This document shows positions 43,009-52,145 of a stretch of 64,000 nt of DNA, one piece after another. A model generated the notes under the pieces. That model had not been told where the DNA came from. It ran no database searches and saw only the letters and a list, made by a program, of their open reading frames with translations. The stretch covers positions 62,001 through 126,000 of the forward strand of contig JACKAL010000001.1 of the NCBI GenBank assembly GCA_020635085.1. Direction: 5' to 3'. Position 1 is the first letter of the stretch. Each line of letters begins with the position of its first letter. The DNA comes from Pseudobdellovibrionaceae bacterium (GTDB taxonomy: Bacteria; Bdellovibrionota; Bdellovibrionia; Bdellovibrionales; JAGQZY01). Position numbers and translations under genes: made by a program.

Positions 43009-45537
43009 ATGAAAAAATTGTATCTTGTTGATGTTAGCTCTATGTTTTTCAGAGCTTATTACGCTGTTCGCCCGTTGAGTACATCTCAAGGGCTTCCGAC
43101 GAATGCTATTTATGGTTTTTTATCGATGGTGGTCAAACTGCTTAAAGAAATTAAGCCTGATTATGTCGCATTTTGTTTTGATCGACCTGAGCCATCTTTT
43201 CGCAAAGACATTTACGAAGAATACAAAGCGAATCGCTCGGAAATGCCAGAAGATCTCGTTCCACAAGTGCCGTATATTAAAAAACTAACGGAGGCCCTAG
43301 GCATTCCCATGTTTGAGCAGGCGGGATTTGAGGCCGACGATATTATTGGTACGCTCGCTCAGCTACATAAAAACCACAAATTAGATGTTGTTATTGTGAG
43401 TGGAGATAAAGATTTTTCCCAGCTTATTAATAAACACGTCACGATGTTAGACACTATGAAGGATAAACTTTTTGACGAAAAAGAGGTTAAAGAAAAATGG
43501 GGAGTAACACCTCAACAGTTTATCGATTACTTAGCCATTACCGGTGATACTTCTGATAATATTCCCGGTGTTCGTGGCGTAGGTCCCAAGGGTGCTGAAA
43601 AATTATTAGCCGAGTATAAAGACTTAGAAGATATTTACGCACACATAGAGGACATCAAAAATCCAAATATTCAGAAAAAACTTTTAGAGTCTAAAGAAAT
43701 GGCGTTTACGTCTAAAATTTTAGTAACTATTAAAACGGACATGAAGCTTACCGAAGATTTGCAAGATCTAAAACTGCGCGGCGCTGACGAAAAAAAATTA
43801 GCTCCTCTTTTACAAGAATTAGAATTCGAATCTTTTAAAAAGAATCTGATCGCACAACCAACAGAAGGTATATCTATAAAGGATGAGCCCTCGCATGAGA
43901 AGACTGCACCAACAAGAAATGAAAAAATCAGCTCTTTAGAGCATGTCAAAGAGTGGTTAAAAAAGGTTGCACAACCCATAGTTCTTTCCCATAACGAACA
44001 GCTTCTATTTGCTGATGAGAAAGACGTCCACATTTTAAATATAACAGACACTCAGGTTGGTGAAGATTTTGTTGTTAGCCATAAATCATGGATTGGTTTT
44101 GATTTAAAGCACGTTTGGAGAACTCTTAATATTAGTTCTGCACAAAGCGTGGAATGGGATGGCATGCTTGATTCCTATGTTTTGCGCGCCGGTCAGGTAG
44201 GCTCTTTTTTTGATGTACAAAAAATGTTTGATGGCGGTTATCCATTAACAGAATCGGCTTCTGCAAGTGAGGCGATCGATGCTTTATTGCATTTACGAGG
44301 TGTACTACAAAATAAGTTAAAAGAGCTTCATATGGATCAGATAACCAAAACTATAGAGTACCCTCTGGTGGATATTCTTACGGCCATGGAAGAAAAAGGT
44401 GTTCTCATAGATGTTGATTTTTTAAAAAAGGAAAGTCTTCAGCTGGAAAAAGAAATTCATGAAATCGAACAAAAGATCCATAAACTTTCTGGCGAAGAGT
44501 TTAATATTGCAAGTCCAAAACAGTTGGGACAGATTCTCTTTGAAAAATTAAAATTGCCAACTGGAAAAAAAACAAAAACGGGTTATTCGACCAATAGTGA
44601 TGTGCTTGAAGCCTTGGCTCATGAATACCCCATTGCACAAGAAATTATTAATTATCGTGAACTAGCAAAGCTTAAATCCACTTATGTTGATGCTCTGCCC
44701 GGGTTGGTCAATGCCAAAACGGGGCGCGTCCACACCCAGCTAAACCAAGCGGTAACTGCAACCGGGCGTTTATCCAGCACAAATCCCAATTTACAAAATA
44801 TTCCTATTCGCACTGAGCGTGGGATGCGCATTCGTAAAGCCTTTGTGGCTCCGAAATCTTATATGCTTCTTTCTGCCGATTATAGCCAAATTGAGTTGCG
44901 TGTTTTGGCGCATATTTCTCAGGATAAAAATTTACGAAAAGCCTTTCAGGAAGATCAAGATATTCACGCCGCCACAGCGAGTGAAATTTTCGAGGTCCCA
45001 TTGGATCGAGTGACCAGTGATTTGCGTCGCAAAGCTAAAGCCGTCAACTTTGGGATAGCCTACGGGCAAGGGGCTTTTGGATTGGCACAGTCTCTCGGAA
45101 TTCCACGGGCGGAATCCCGAGAGATCATAGATCGTTATTTTAAACGTTTTCCCGGCGTGCGTAAATACATGGACGAAGCTATTGAGCAAGTTAAAGACAA
45201 AGGTTATGTAGAAACAATTTTGGGTCGTCGTCGTTATATTCCCGAAATTCACTCCAAAAATCATGCGCTTAAAGCTTTTGCAGAGCGTGCCGCGATCAAT
45301 GCCCCGATTCAAGGTATGTCGAGTGATTTAGTAAAATTAGCAATGATCGAAGTTGCACATAAATATCGCAACGATCTTTTGTTGCAAGTACATGATGAGC
45401 TGATTTTTGAGTTAAAGGACGATAGTTACCTAGAAGATAAGGCCAATGATATAAAAGCTCTCATGGAAGGGTGCATGACTTTGGATGTGCCATTAAAGGT
45501 AAACATCAGCTTGGGAAAATCATGGGCAGATCTTTAG
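43009..45537 (+). CDS. polA: DNA polymerase I, proofreading domain degenerate
   Basis: 842 residues from ATG 43009. The 5' nuclease is complete: LVDVSSMFFRAYYAV, FDRPEPSFRKDIYEEYKANR, GFEADDIIG, VSGDKDFSQL and GDTSDNIPGVRGVGPKGAEK. The polymerase has motif A SADYSQIELRVLAH, motif B RRKAKAVNFGIAYG and motif C LLQVHDELIFE. The middle domain has lost the 3'-5' exonuclease residues: the D-x-E site is replaced near PIVLSHNEQLLF, and the next catalytic Asp is Val in FDLKHVWRTL. It should therefore fill gaps and remove RNA primers but not proofread, like Taq polymerase. Confidence 0.95.
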   Translation: MKKLYLVDVSSMFFRAYYAVRPLSTSQGLPTNAIYGFLSMVVKLLKEIKPDYVAFCFDRPEPSFRKDIYEEYKANRSEMPEDLVPQVPYIKKLTEALGIPMFEQAGFEADDIIGTLAQLHKNHKLDVVIVSGDKDFSQLINKHVTMLDTMKDKLFDEKEVKEKWGVTPQQFIDYLAITGDTSDNIPGVRGVGPKGAEKLLAEYKDLEDIYAHIEDIKNPNIQKKLLESKEMAFTSKILVTIKTDMKLTEDLQDLKLRGADEKKLAPLLQELEFESFKKNLIAQPTEGISIKDEPSHEKTAPTRNEKISSLEHVKEWLKKVAQPIVLSHNEQLLFADEKDVHILNITDTQVGEDFVVSHKSWIGFDLKHVWRTLNISSAQSVEWDGMLDSYVLRAGQVGSFFDVQKMFDGGYPLTESASASEAIDALLHLRGVLQNKLKELHMDQITKTIEYPLVDILTAMEEKGVLIDVDFLKKESLQLEKEIHEIEQKIHKLSGEEFNIASPKQLGQILFEKLKLPTGKKTKTGYSTNSDVLEALAHEYPIAQEIINYRELAKLKSTYVDALPGLVNAKTGRVHTQLNQAVTATGRLSSTNPNLQNIPIRTERGMRIRKAFVAPKSYMLLSADYSQIELRVLAHISQDKNLRKAFQEDQDIHAATASEIFEVPLDRVTSDLRRKAKAVNFGIAYGQGAFGLAQSLGIPRAESREIIDRYFKRFPGVRKYMDEAIEQVKDKGYVETILGRRRYIPEIHSKNHALKAFAERAAINAPIQGMSSDLVKLAMIEVAHKYRNDLLLQVHDELIFELKDDSYLEDKANDIKALMEGCMTLDVPLKVNISLGKSWADL

Positions 45538-45557
45538 ATATTTTTAAGACAGATTCG

Positions 45558-45577
45558 TAGGGTGCATATGCACCCTA
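45558..45577. repeat. Perfect 20-bp palindrome after polA
   Basis: tagggtgcat and its exact complement atgcaccct plus a form a loopless palindrome 20 bases downstream of the polA stop. A weaker hairpin with a T-run (agagg / cctct near 45606-45623, then cttttt) follows and may be the terminator. The palindrome may be a binding site for a dimeric protein. Confidence 0.6.
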
Positions 45578-45711
45578 GTCCGCCTACAGAAGTATTGTGT
45601 TATGAAGAGGGAGCAAAACCTCTCGCTTTTTGTTAATCGTTTGCTGAGCGCTGAACTCGTTTTAAGAATAACAACTTGTCGTCATTCCCACAGTTTATTA
45701 TAATTTATAGC

Positions 45712-46395
45712 ATGACTAAGGACAGTTCACACGATTCTGAAGCGATTATTGATGAGATTCTAGCGGAAACAGATCCTGATTTTGTCAAAGGACTTGAGTC
45801 TATTCAGCCAAGCAATTTAAATGGACAAGAAATTGCGCAAGTAAGCGACGAGCAGGCAGCAAAACTAAACAAGTGGTACATAGGTTTTTGGCGGAGTTGG
45901 GAGACCCGAGTCAAGGTGGCTTTTGTCATGGCATCCTTTGCGGGACTTTCCGTTGTTGTTCTTGCCTTGTCCTATATGGGGTGGCTTGTTCCAACTTATC
46001 GTGACGAAAACATTTTTTCTTGGCAAGAGTATGCAGATGAAACACTACAACTGAGTAAGGACGATAAGTTTTCCAACCTTTATGTTTTATTTCCAGTTGT
46101 TGTTTATACTATGGAAATTCCAGAAAGAATTTATCCATTCAAGGCTGGAAGTGCAGTAAAGCATGGACGGTTTGCTTTTTATATTGAATTTTTCTCCAAA
46201 CAAGATCAAGACCAATACGAACAGCGTAAAGATCAACTGTCCGAAGCTTTGGTTAATGCTATTCGCAAAACTGGGGTAGAAGATTGGCGCGAGGTAGATG
46301 GTAAAGAGAAGATTCGCGAAAATATTCTCTCAACCATTAACAATTCCATGAAAATACGCGCCAAAACTGTACGTTTCAAAAGCATATTTATATAG
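45712..46395 (+). CDS. Single-pass membrane protein with FliL-like periplasmic domain
   Basis: 227 residues from ATG 45712. Residues 1-60 are acidic and cytoplasmic, a membrane segment follows (VKVAFVMASFAGLSVVVLALSYMGW), and the periplasmic C-terminal domain ends DGKEKIRENILSTINNSM with KTVRFKSIFI, close to the FliL ending (GKE-x-LR-x2-I-x3-N ... V-x-F). FliL lies near the flagellar stator; no flagellar gene is nearby, so a stomatin-like role at another motor is possible. Convergent with the sigma-54 activator gene. Confidence 0.45.
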   Translation: MTKDSSHDSEAIIDEILAETDPDFVKGLESIQPSNLNGQEIAQVSDEQAAKLNKWYIGFWRSWETRVKVAFVMASFAGLSVVVLALSYMGWLVPTYRDENIFSWQEYADETLQLSKDDKFSNLYVLFPVVVYTMEIPERIYPFKAGSAVKHGRFAFYIEFFSKQDQDQYEQRKDQLSEALVNAIRKTGVEDWREVDGKEKIRENILSTINNSMKIRAKTVRFKSIFI

Positions 46396-46450
46396 AGTTC
46401 TTTTTTAAACTCCTTGAGCTTTGATTTTCCATCAAAGCTTTCCTGGAGCA

Positions 46451-47719
46451 TTAAACACGACTGCGCTTTTTATATTCTTGAGGATCGATGTTGTAATAGC
46501 GCAGTTTATCGTTAAGCGTACTTTTGGGCATTTTGAGATCCTCAGCAGCTTTACGTTGGTTACCAAAATGGCGCTCCAATTGTTTAACAATAAGGTCTCT
46601 CTCGAGCTCTTTTAATGGTGGAAGATTATCAAGTGGTAAAGTGTCCGTGTTCATGGGTTTGTCGATGAGATCGGCTAAGGCGCCTTCTTCAATCGATTGA
46701 CTGGGATAATATGCCGAGGCGCGCGCAATCACATTTTTGAGCTCGCGAATGTTACCTGGCCATGTGTGGTCCTTCATTTTTTCGATCGCTGCGAAAGAAA
46801 AACGAACTCGCATTTCGCGTGCAATATTGTAAAAAATTGTATCGAAATCTTCTATGCGATCGATAAGAGATGGAGGAGAAATACGACAAACATTTAAGCG
46901 ATGAAATAAATCTTCGCGAAATTCCTTTTTGATTACTTTCTCGTAAAGATTTTTGTGAGTAGCGGCCACAATGCGTACATCGGTTTTAATCGTACGATCA
47001 GAACCCACAGGACGAATTTCTTGGTTTTCTAAAGCGCGTAAAAGTTTTGGCTGAAGATTCATGGGGAGATCCCCAATTTCATCGAGAAAAAGTGTTCCCC
47101 CGCGTGCTGTTTCAAAAGCGCCACGGCGGTCTTGGTCGGCACCGGTAAAAGCTCCCTTCACATGGCCGAACAGTTCGCTTTCGATGAGTTGTTCGCTTAA
47201 AGCAGAGCAATTGATCGCCACAAAAGGCGCATGCTTACGCGAAGAGAGATTGTGAACATAGTGTGCGAGCAATTCTTTCCCTGAACCTGAAGGGCCGTTA
47301 ATTAAAACGGTATAGTTTGTAGAGGCGAAGACAGGTAAACGATCTAACTGTTTTTGCCACTCTTGATTTTTACTACTTAGTTCTTGCGGGCGTGCAGCAC
47401 TACGTGTGGTGAATACATAGACTGTTTCACCAAATCGGATACGATCATTTTGAGTGAGTTTCGCTTCGAGAACAGGGGTTTCATTCACCAAGGTGCCATT
47501 TGTGCTACGGAGATCTTTAATAATATAATCATTTCCACGTTTCTCAATGCGAGCATGACGCTGAGACACAAAGGCATCATCGATGATCAGGGTGTTATGA
47601 GAAGCGCGTCCGATAGTGAGGAAATCACCCATTTCGATGATTTCATTTTTATTACTAATAGAAACCAAATGGGCTTTCTCGGTAGAGGGAGAATCAAAAA
47701 GAACACGGGTGGTCTGCAT
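46451..47719 (-). CDS. FHA-domain sigma-54-dependent transcriptional activator
   Basis: 422 residues. Residues 1-110 hold an FHA domain (TIGRASHNTLIIDD, VSQRHARIE, STNGTLVNE) in place of a receiver. Then comes an AAA+ module: Walker A GPSGSGKELLAH, the sigma-54 loop GAFTGA, Walker B GGTLFLDEIGDL and the arginine finger region LFHRLNVCRI. The end is a Fis-type HTH (RKAAEDLKMPKSTLNDKLRYY). It should open sigma-54 promoters when the FHA domain binds a phosphothreonine partner, so a Ser/Thr kinase input is implied. Target genes unknown. Confidence 0.93.
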   Translation of the reverse strand: MQTTRVLFDSPSTEKAHLVSISNKNEIIEMGDFLTIGRASHNTLIIDDAFVSQRHARIEKRGNDYIIKDLRSTNGTLVNETPVLEAKLTQNDRIRFGETVYVFTTRSAARPQELSSKNQEWQKQLDRLPVFASTNYTVLINGPSGSGKELLAHYVHNLSSRKHAPFVAINCSALSEQLIESELFGHVKGAFTGADQDRRGAFETARGGTLFLDEIGDLPMNLQPKLLRALENQEIRPVGSDRTIKTDVRIVAATHKNLYEKVIKKEFREDLFHRLNVCRISPPSLIDRIEDFDTIFYNIAREMRVRFSFAAIEKMKDHTWPGNIRELKNVIARASAYYPSQSIEEGALADLIDKPMNTDTLPLDNLPPLKELERDLIVKQLERHFGNQRKAAEDLKMPKSTLNDKLRYYNIDPQEYKKRSRV

Positions 47720-48009
47720 AGGACTCCTTGGTTAGTGGCTCTCTTTGGCACGACACCTTACTTTTAATTAAACTGACTTGTTCGGCTATTTTTCGTCAGT
47801 TTGATGGCATCGCATTGAAAGCGATTTTTTTCTCACTATCCAAAATTCGTACCAGGAGAGAAAAGGGATTAAACGCGCCCTCACGATAAAATGCTAAGGA
47901 TTTCTATTTGCAGTCTCGGATTTTGGACGAAGGCTTTTCCGTGTCCTATTTAAAAAAAATTTATTGAGTGTGTACGTATAGGCGATATCGTGTATACTCT
48001 GCAGCCATT

Positions 48010-48582
48010 ATGGCTCATTTTACTTTCGAAAAAAGTGTGGAGAAGATCAGCTCCTTCCCGCGCGATCACATTCCAGAAATTGCTCTCGTCGGGCGCTCCA
48101 ATGCAGGGAAATCGTCTCTCATCAATGCTTTGGGAAATGAACGGATCGCTAAGGTGTCGCAAACTCCGGGGAAAACCCGACTGCTCAATCTTTTTTTGAA
48201 CAAAAAAGACCACTACCGCATGGTGGATATGCCGGGGTATGGCTACGCTGCTCGCTCCGGAGATGAGGTCCGATCGTGGCAGTCCTTGGCTGAGGATTTT
48301 TTATTAGCCCGAGTGAATTTGCGGGGACTTTTGTTGATCATGGATATTCGCCGAGATTGGTCCGATGACGAAGAAATGCTACGAAAGCTTGCAGATACAC
48401 GCTCACTTCATTTTGGTATTGTTCTGACCAAGGCGGATAAGCTCACGCGTGGGCCTGTGATATCTAAAATAAATCAATTAAAACAAGAGGTTAACGTAGA
48501 GACCGTACTGGCGGTTTCCAACCTTAAAAAAAGCGGTTTACCGGAGATCGAAAAATTAATGTGGCAATGGGTTCAGCCATGA
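48010..48582 (+). CDS. engB: Ribosome biogenesis GTPase YsxC/EngB
   Basis: 190 residues from ATG 48010. G1 GRSNAGKSSLINAL, G2 region TPGKTRLLN, G3 DMPGYGYAAR, G4 TKADKL and a G5 region VSNLKKSG are all present. Essential GTPase for 50S subunit assembly. The frame extends upstream by 14 codons without a good start. It leads into the Kdo genes, with kdsB beginning 47 bases on. Confidence 0.93.
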   Translation: MAHFTFEKSVEKISSFPRDHIPEIALVGRSNAGKSSLINALGNERIAKVSQTPGKTRLLNLFLNKKDHYRMVDMPGYGYAARSGDEVRSWQSLAEDFLLARVNLRGLLLIMDIRRDWSDDEEMLRKLADTRSLHFGIVLTKADKLTRGPVISKINQLKQEVNVETVLAVSNLKKSGLPEIEKLMWQWVQP

Positions 48583-48628
48583 CAGCCAATGTTAAAAATG
48601 CTATATCATACCCCTTTTGAGGTGCAAC

Positions 48629-49378
48629 ATGAGTCGAATTCTTGGTGTTATACCGGTCAGGTATGGGGCTACTCGTTTTCCGGGTAAGCCGTTAGCGAAA
48701 ATCTTAGGTAAACCGATGATCGAGTGGGTCCTTAACGGAGCTGCGGAATGTAAAAAAATCGATAAAATTTTGGTAGCGACCGATCACGACGGTATCGCAG
48801 AAGTGGTGACTCAACTCGGTTTTCCCGTTGCAATGACCCCTTCGGATTTACCGTCTGGTTCCGATCGGGTGTGGCATGCGGTTCAGGATATGGATTGCGA
48901 TATCGTTTTAAATATTCAAGGCGATGAGCCCCTTATTAAAGGCGAAACGCTGGAAGCACTGGTGGATTCGGCCCTTAATGATCGCGATAAAAAATACAAT
49001 ATGTGGACATTGGCGCATGATCTCGACAAAAATACTCTGTTCTCGCAACAGGTGGCTAAGGTGGTTTTGGATCAGGATGATTGCGCTCTGTTTTTTAGCC
49101 GTTTACCTATTCCCTATTCCCGTAAACAATTTGGTGAGGTGAGCCCAGCACCGTGCTTGAAGCACATCGGAATTTACGGATTCCGTAAAGAGTTTTTAGG
49201 AAAATTTTGTAAGCAACCGATGGTGCCGGCGGAAGAAGCCGAAGGCTTAGAGCAATTGCGCGCTCTTTATTTGGGAGCAAAAATTAAAATTGTGAAAGTG
49301 GAAGATGATTGCTGGGGTGTCGATATCCCAAGTGACGTACAAAAAATTGAGGAATTACTCCAGAAACGAGGCCTATGA
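48629..49378 (+). CDS. kdsB: 3-deoxy-manno-octulosonate cytidylyltransferase
   Basis: Makes CMP-Kdo from CTP and Kdo for LPS inner core. 249 residues. N-terminal GVIPVRYGATRFPGKPLA binds the nucleotide; LVATDHDGIA, LPSGSDRVWHAV, NIQGDEPLI and HIGIYGFRKEFL match the family. An aggtg site precedes ATG 48629. Its stop overlaps the start of pyrG by four bases, which couples CMP-Kdo synthesis to CTP supply. The two genes are adjacent in several proteobacteria. Confidence 0.95.
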   Translation: MSRILGVIPVRYGATRFPGKPLAKILGKPMIEWVLNGAAECKKIDKILVATDHDGIAEVVTQLGFPVAMTPSDLPSGSDRVWHAVQDMDCDIVLNIQGDEPLIKGETLEALVDSALNDRDKKYNMWTLAHDLDKNTLFSQQVAKVVLDQDDCALFFSRLPIPYSRKQFGEVSPAPCLKHIGIYGFRKEFLGKFCKQPMVPAEEAEGLEQLRALYLGAKIKIVKVEDDCWGVDIPSDVQKIEELLQKRGL

Positions 49379-51012
49379 AGAAACAGCCCAAGCCATCTAA
49401 AACATTTCAACAAAAATTTATTTTTGTAACTGGAGGCGTGGTCTCTTCGATTGGAAAAGGTCTTTCGGCCGCAAGCCTTGCGGCTTTGCTTGAGGCCCGT
49501 GGGGTCAAAGTCACTCTCATGAAGTGCGATCCCTATATCAATGTAGATCCAGGCACCATGTCGCCGTTTCAACATGGAGAAGTATTTGTTACTCAAGATG
49601 GCGCCGAAACAGATTTGGATCTGGGTCACTATGAGCGCTTTACGTCGATTTCTCTAAATCGCCACAACAGCATCACAGCAGGGCAAGTTTACGACAGTGT
49701 GATTCGCAAAGAACGTCGCGGAGATTATTTAGGTGGTACGGTGCAGGTGATTCCCCATATCACCGATGAGATCAAATCGCGCATCTACGAGGCCGCGCAA
49801 GGCTCGGAGGTGATCATTATAGAAATTGGCGGAACCATTGGCGATATCGAAGGACTTCCTTTTGTCGAAGCGATTCGTCAAATGCGCGTAGATGTGGGTC
49901 TAGAAAATACGTTGTTTATTCATGTTACCTACATTCCCTACATAGCGGCGGCGGGAGAGTTAAAATCAAAGCCGACGCAACACTCGGTTAAAGAATTGCG
50001 TGCGATTGGTATCCAGCCCGATATTTTAATTTGTCGCAGTGAAAAGCCTATCGATCCCGAGATGAAATCGAAAATTGGTTTGTTTTGTAGTGTGCGCCCT
50101 GAACATGTGATCGCCGCTTACGATGCCCAGACAATTTATGAAGTGCCAGCTATGCTCCACACTGAGGGGCTAGACAATAAAGTGGTCAACGCTTTAAAAC
50201 TTAAAGTGCCTTCGCCGCGTTTAGGGGCATGGGAAAAAATTGTTAAAGTGATTAAAAATCCAAAACACGAAATCACCATCGGTCTTGTGGGTAAGTATGT
50301 GGATCTTAAAGAAAGCTATAAGTCACTATCGGAAGCGATCCAGCACGGTGCAATTGCCCACGATTGTCGCGTGAACATTAAGTATGTAAATGCTGAAGAA
50401 CTCACGCGTCGGAATGTGGCATCTCACCTTAAAAAACTTAGTGGTATTTTGGTACCCGGTGGATTTGGCGAGCGTGGGGTGGAAGGAAAAATTTTAGCTA
50501 TTGAATATGCACGTGAACAAAAAATTCCATTTTTTGGGATTTGTCTTGGTATGCAACTGGCATCTATTGAGTTTGCCCGCCATGTTTGTGGAATTAAAAA
50601 TGCTACAAGCCGTGAGTTTGATACGAAAAATTCTAATGGGCAAAAAAATCATATCATTCACTTGATGGAAGACCAAGTGGGCTTACAGAACAAAGGGGCG
50701 ACCATGCGCCTTGGCGCTTACCCGTGCACGTTACAAAAAGGAAGTCTGGCCCGCAAGATTTATAAAAAAGAACATATTTCTGAACGCCATCGCCATCGTT
50801 ACGAATTTAATAATCGTTTTCGTGGATTGTTCGAGAAAAACGGAATGAGGCTATCGGGTATCTGCGAAGAACGGGACTTGGTAGAAATTATTGAACTGAG
50901 TAAGCATCCATTTTTTATCGGAGTACAGTTCCATCCTGAATTTCAATCAAAACCGCTAAGCCCTCATCCTATTTTCCGCGATTTTATTGGCGCGAGTTTA
51001 AAAAATAAGTAA
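49375..51012 (+). CDS. pyrG: CTP synthase
   Basis: 545 residues. Amidates UTP to CTP using glutamine. The synthase domain begins FVTGGVVSSIGKGLSAAS and has CDPYINVDPGTMSPFQHGEVF and GGTIGDIEG. The glutaminase domain has GGFGERG, the nucleophile in FFGICLGMQLA, and the catalytic FHPEFQS. It starts at a four-base overlap with kdsB and is followed by kdsD after nine bases. The operon therefore supplies both CTP and Kdo. Confidence 0.97.
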   Translation: MKKQPKPSKTFQQKFIFVTGGVVSSIGKGLSAASLAALLEARGVKVTLMKCDPYINVDPGTMSPFQHGEVFVTQDGAETDLDLGHYERFTSISLNRHNSITAGQVYDSVIRKERRGDYLGGTVQVIPHITDEIKSRIYEAAQGSEVIIIEIGGTIGDIEGLPFVEAIRQMRVDVGLENTLFIHVTYIPYIAAAGELKSKPTQHSVKELRAIGIQPDILICRSEKPIDPEMKSKIGLFCSVRPEHVIAAYDAQTIYEVPAMLHTEGLDNKVVNALKLKVPSPRLGAWEKIVKVIKNPKHEITIGLVGKYVDLKESYKSLSEAIQHGAIAHDCRVNIKYVNAEELTRRNVASHLKKLSGILVPGGFGERGVEGKILAIEYAREQKIPFFGICLGMQLASIEFARHVCGIKNATSREFDTKNSNGQKNHIIHLMEDQVGLQNKGATMRLGAYPCTLQKGSLARKIYKKEHISERHRHRYEFNNRFRGLFEKNGMRLSGICEERDLVEIIELSKHPFFIGVQFHPEFQSKPLSPHPIFRDFIGASLKNK

Positions 51013-51021
51013 GGAATAAGA

Positions 51022-51996
51022 ATGAGCGAAATTTTAGATGAAGCACGACGTGTATTAGAGATAGAAGCTCGATCTATTTTAGAAGTAAAAGAGCGACTCA
51101 ATGGCTCTTTTGAGGCAGCACTAGATATTTTGTTTGAATGCCAAGGAAAAGTGATTTTTGCTGGTATTGGAAAATCGGGCCATATTGCGAGAAAGCTTGC
51201 GAGCACGATGAGTTCCACGGGAACCCCGGCTCTTTATCTTCATCCTGCGGAAAGTTCCCATGGAGATTTGGGTGTTATTGGTCAACAAGACTGTATCATA
51301 ATAATTAGCAATGGTGGGGAATCTCCAGAACTTAAAGATCTGATCGGTTATGTCATGCGAAAAGATATTCCCATGATCGCCATGACAGGAAATTTACAGA
51401 GCCATTTAGCCAAAAGTGCGAAAGCAGTCTTGGATATTAAAGTCAGCGAGGAGGCCTGTCCCATGGGACTTGCTCCCACATCGAGTACCACAGTCACACT
51501 GGCTTTAGGCGATGCCCTGGCAGTCGCGCTTTTAAAGAAAAAAGGTTTTCGCAAAGAAGACTTTGCCGAATTCCATCCGGGCGGCAGCTTGGGACGACGT
51601 CTGCTCACGCGGGTGAGCGATGTCATGCACGGCACAGAGTCTCTGCCCCTTGTGGCACCTAACGCGACAATCAAAGCTGTGGTTCCGGTGATGACGGCGA
51701 AAGAAGTACGCGGTGTGGTTGGTGTTATTAATGAGGCCAAAGAACTTATTGGTATTGTGACGGATGGGGATATTCGTCGCTTGCTAGATACATCGAAAGA
51801 TCCTCTAAACTGCAAAGTGGAAGACATCATGTCGCGAAATCCAAAAACTATTTTTGCTGATGAGATGGCGGAGAAAGCACTCTTTGTTATGGAGCAGTTT
51901 ACCATTCAAATGCTCTTCGTGCTCGATAAAGAGCAAGGCAAGAAGCCCGTTGGTATTTTGCATTTACAGGATTTGTTGAAAGCAAAAATCCGCTAA
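51022..51996 (+). CDS. kdsD: Arabinose-5-phosphate isomerase (SIS + two CBS domains)
   Basis: 324 residues. Converts ribulose-5-phosphate to arabinose-5-phosphate, the first Kdo step. The SIS domain shows AGIGKSGHIARKLASTMSSTGT, HPAESSHGDLGVI, ISNGGESPE and TSSTTVTLALGDALA; the linker FHPGGSLGRRLL leads to two CBS domains (VMTAKEVRGVVGV, VEDIMSRNPKTIF). The last 53 bases of the gene and the following nine bases form the direct repeat whose second copy is at 53109-53170. The stop codon lies eight bases before a perfect 41-bp hairpin. Confidence 0.95.
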   Translation: MSEILDEARRVLEIEARSILEVKERLNGSFEAALDILFECQGKVIFAGIGKSGHIARKLASTMSSTGTPALYLHPAESSHGDLGVIGQQDCIIIISNGGESPELKDLIGYVMRKDIPMIAMTGNLQSHLAKSAKAVLDIKVSEEACPMGLAPTSSTTVTLALGDALAVALLKKKGFRKEDFAEFHPGGSLGRRLLTRVSDVMHGTESLPLVAPNATIKAVVPVMTAKEVRGVVGVINEAKELIGIVTDGDIRRLLDTSKDPLNCKVEDIMSRNPKTIFADEMAEKALFVMEQFTIQMLFVLDKEQGKKPVGILHLQDLLKAKIR

Positions 51997-52005
51997 CCGC
52001 TCAGG
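51944..52005 (+). repeat. Direct repeat, copy A: 3' end of kdsD
   Basis: 62 bases covering the kdsD C-terminus (V G I L H L Q D L L K A K I R stop) plus the following ccgctcagg. It matches 53109-53170 except for about six substitutions, several of which are silent or conservative in the kdsD frame. This is the pattern of a gene 3' end used as an integration site. The right edge overlaps the 41-bp hairpin by two bases. Confidence 0.85.
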
Positions 52006-52145
52006 CTAAGGAGATGGGAATATTTGTGGGGCCTTCCCGCAAGAGCTCAGCTCCTGCTTGGACGGTCTCACCCTGCGGGTGAACGCCTCCGGCTGACCGC
52101 AGCATCTTGCGGGAAGGCCCCACAAATATTCCCATCTCCTTAGCC
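52004..52145. repeat. Perfect 41-bp inverted repeat with 60-base loop
   Basis: Arms 52004-52044 and 52105-52145 are exact complements over 41 bases (left arm begins ggctaaggagatgggaatat). The loop contains gctcagctcctgcttggac and a smaller GC-rich stem (ccctgcgggtg). It follows kdsD directly and would be a strong terminator-like structure if transcribed. A decayed copy is at 53384-53458. Confidence 0.9.
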
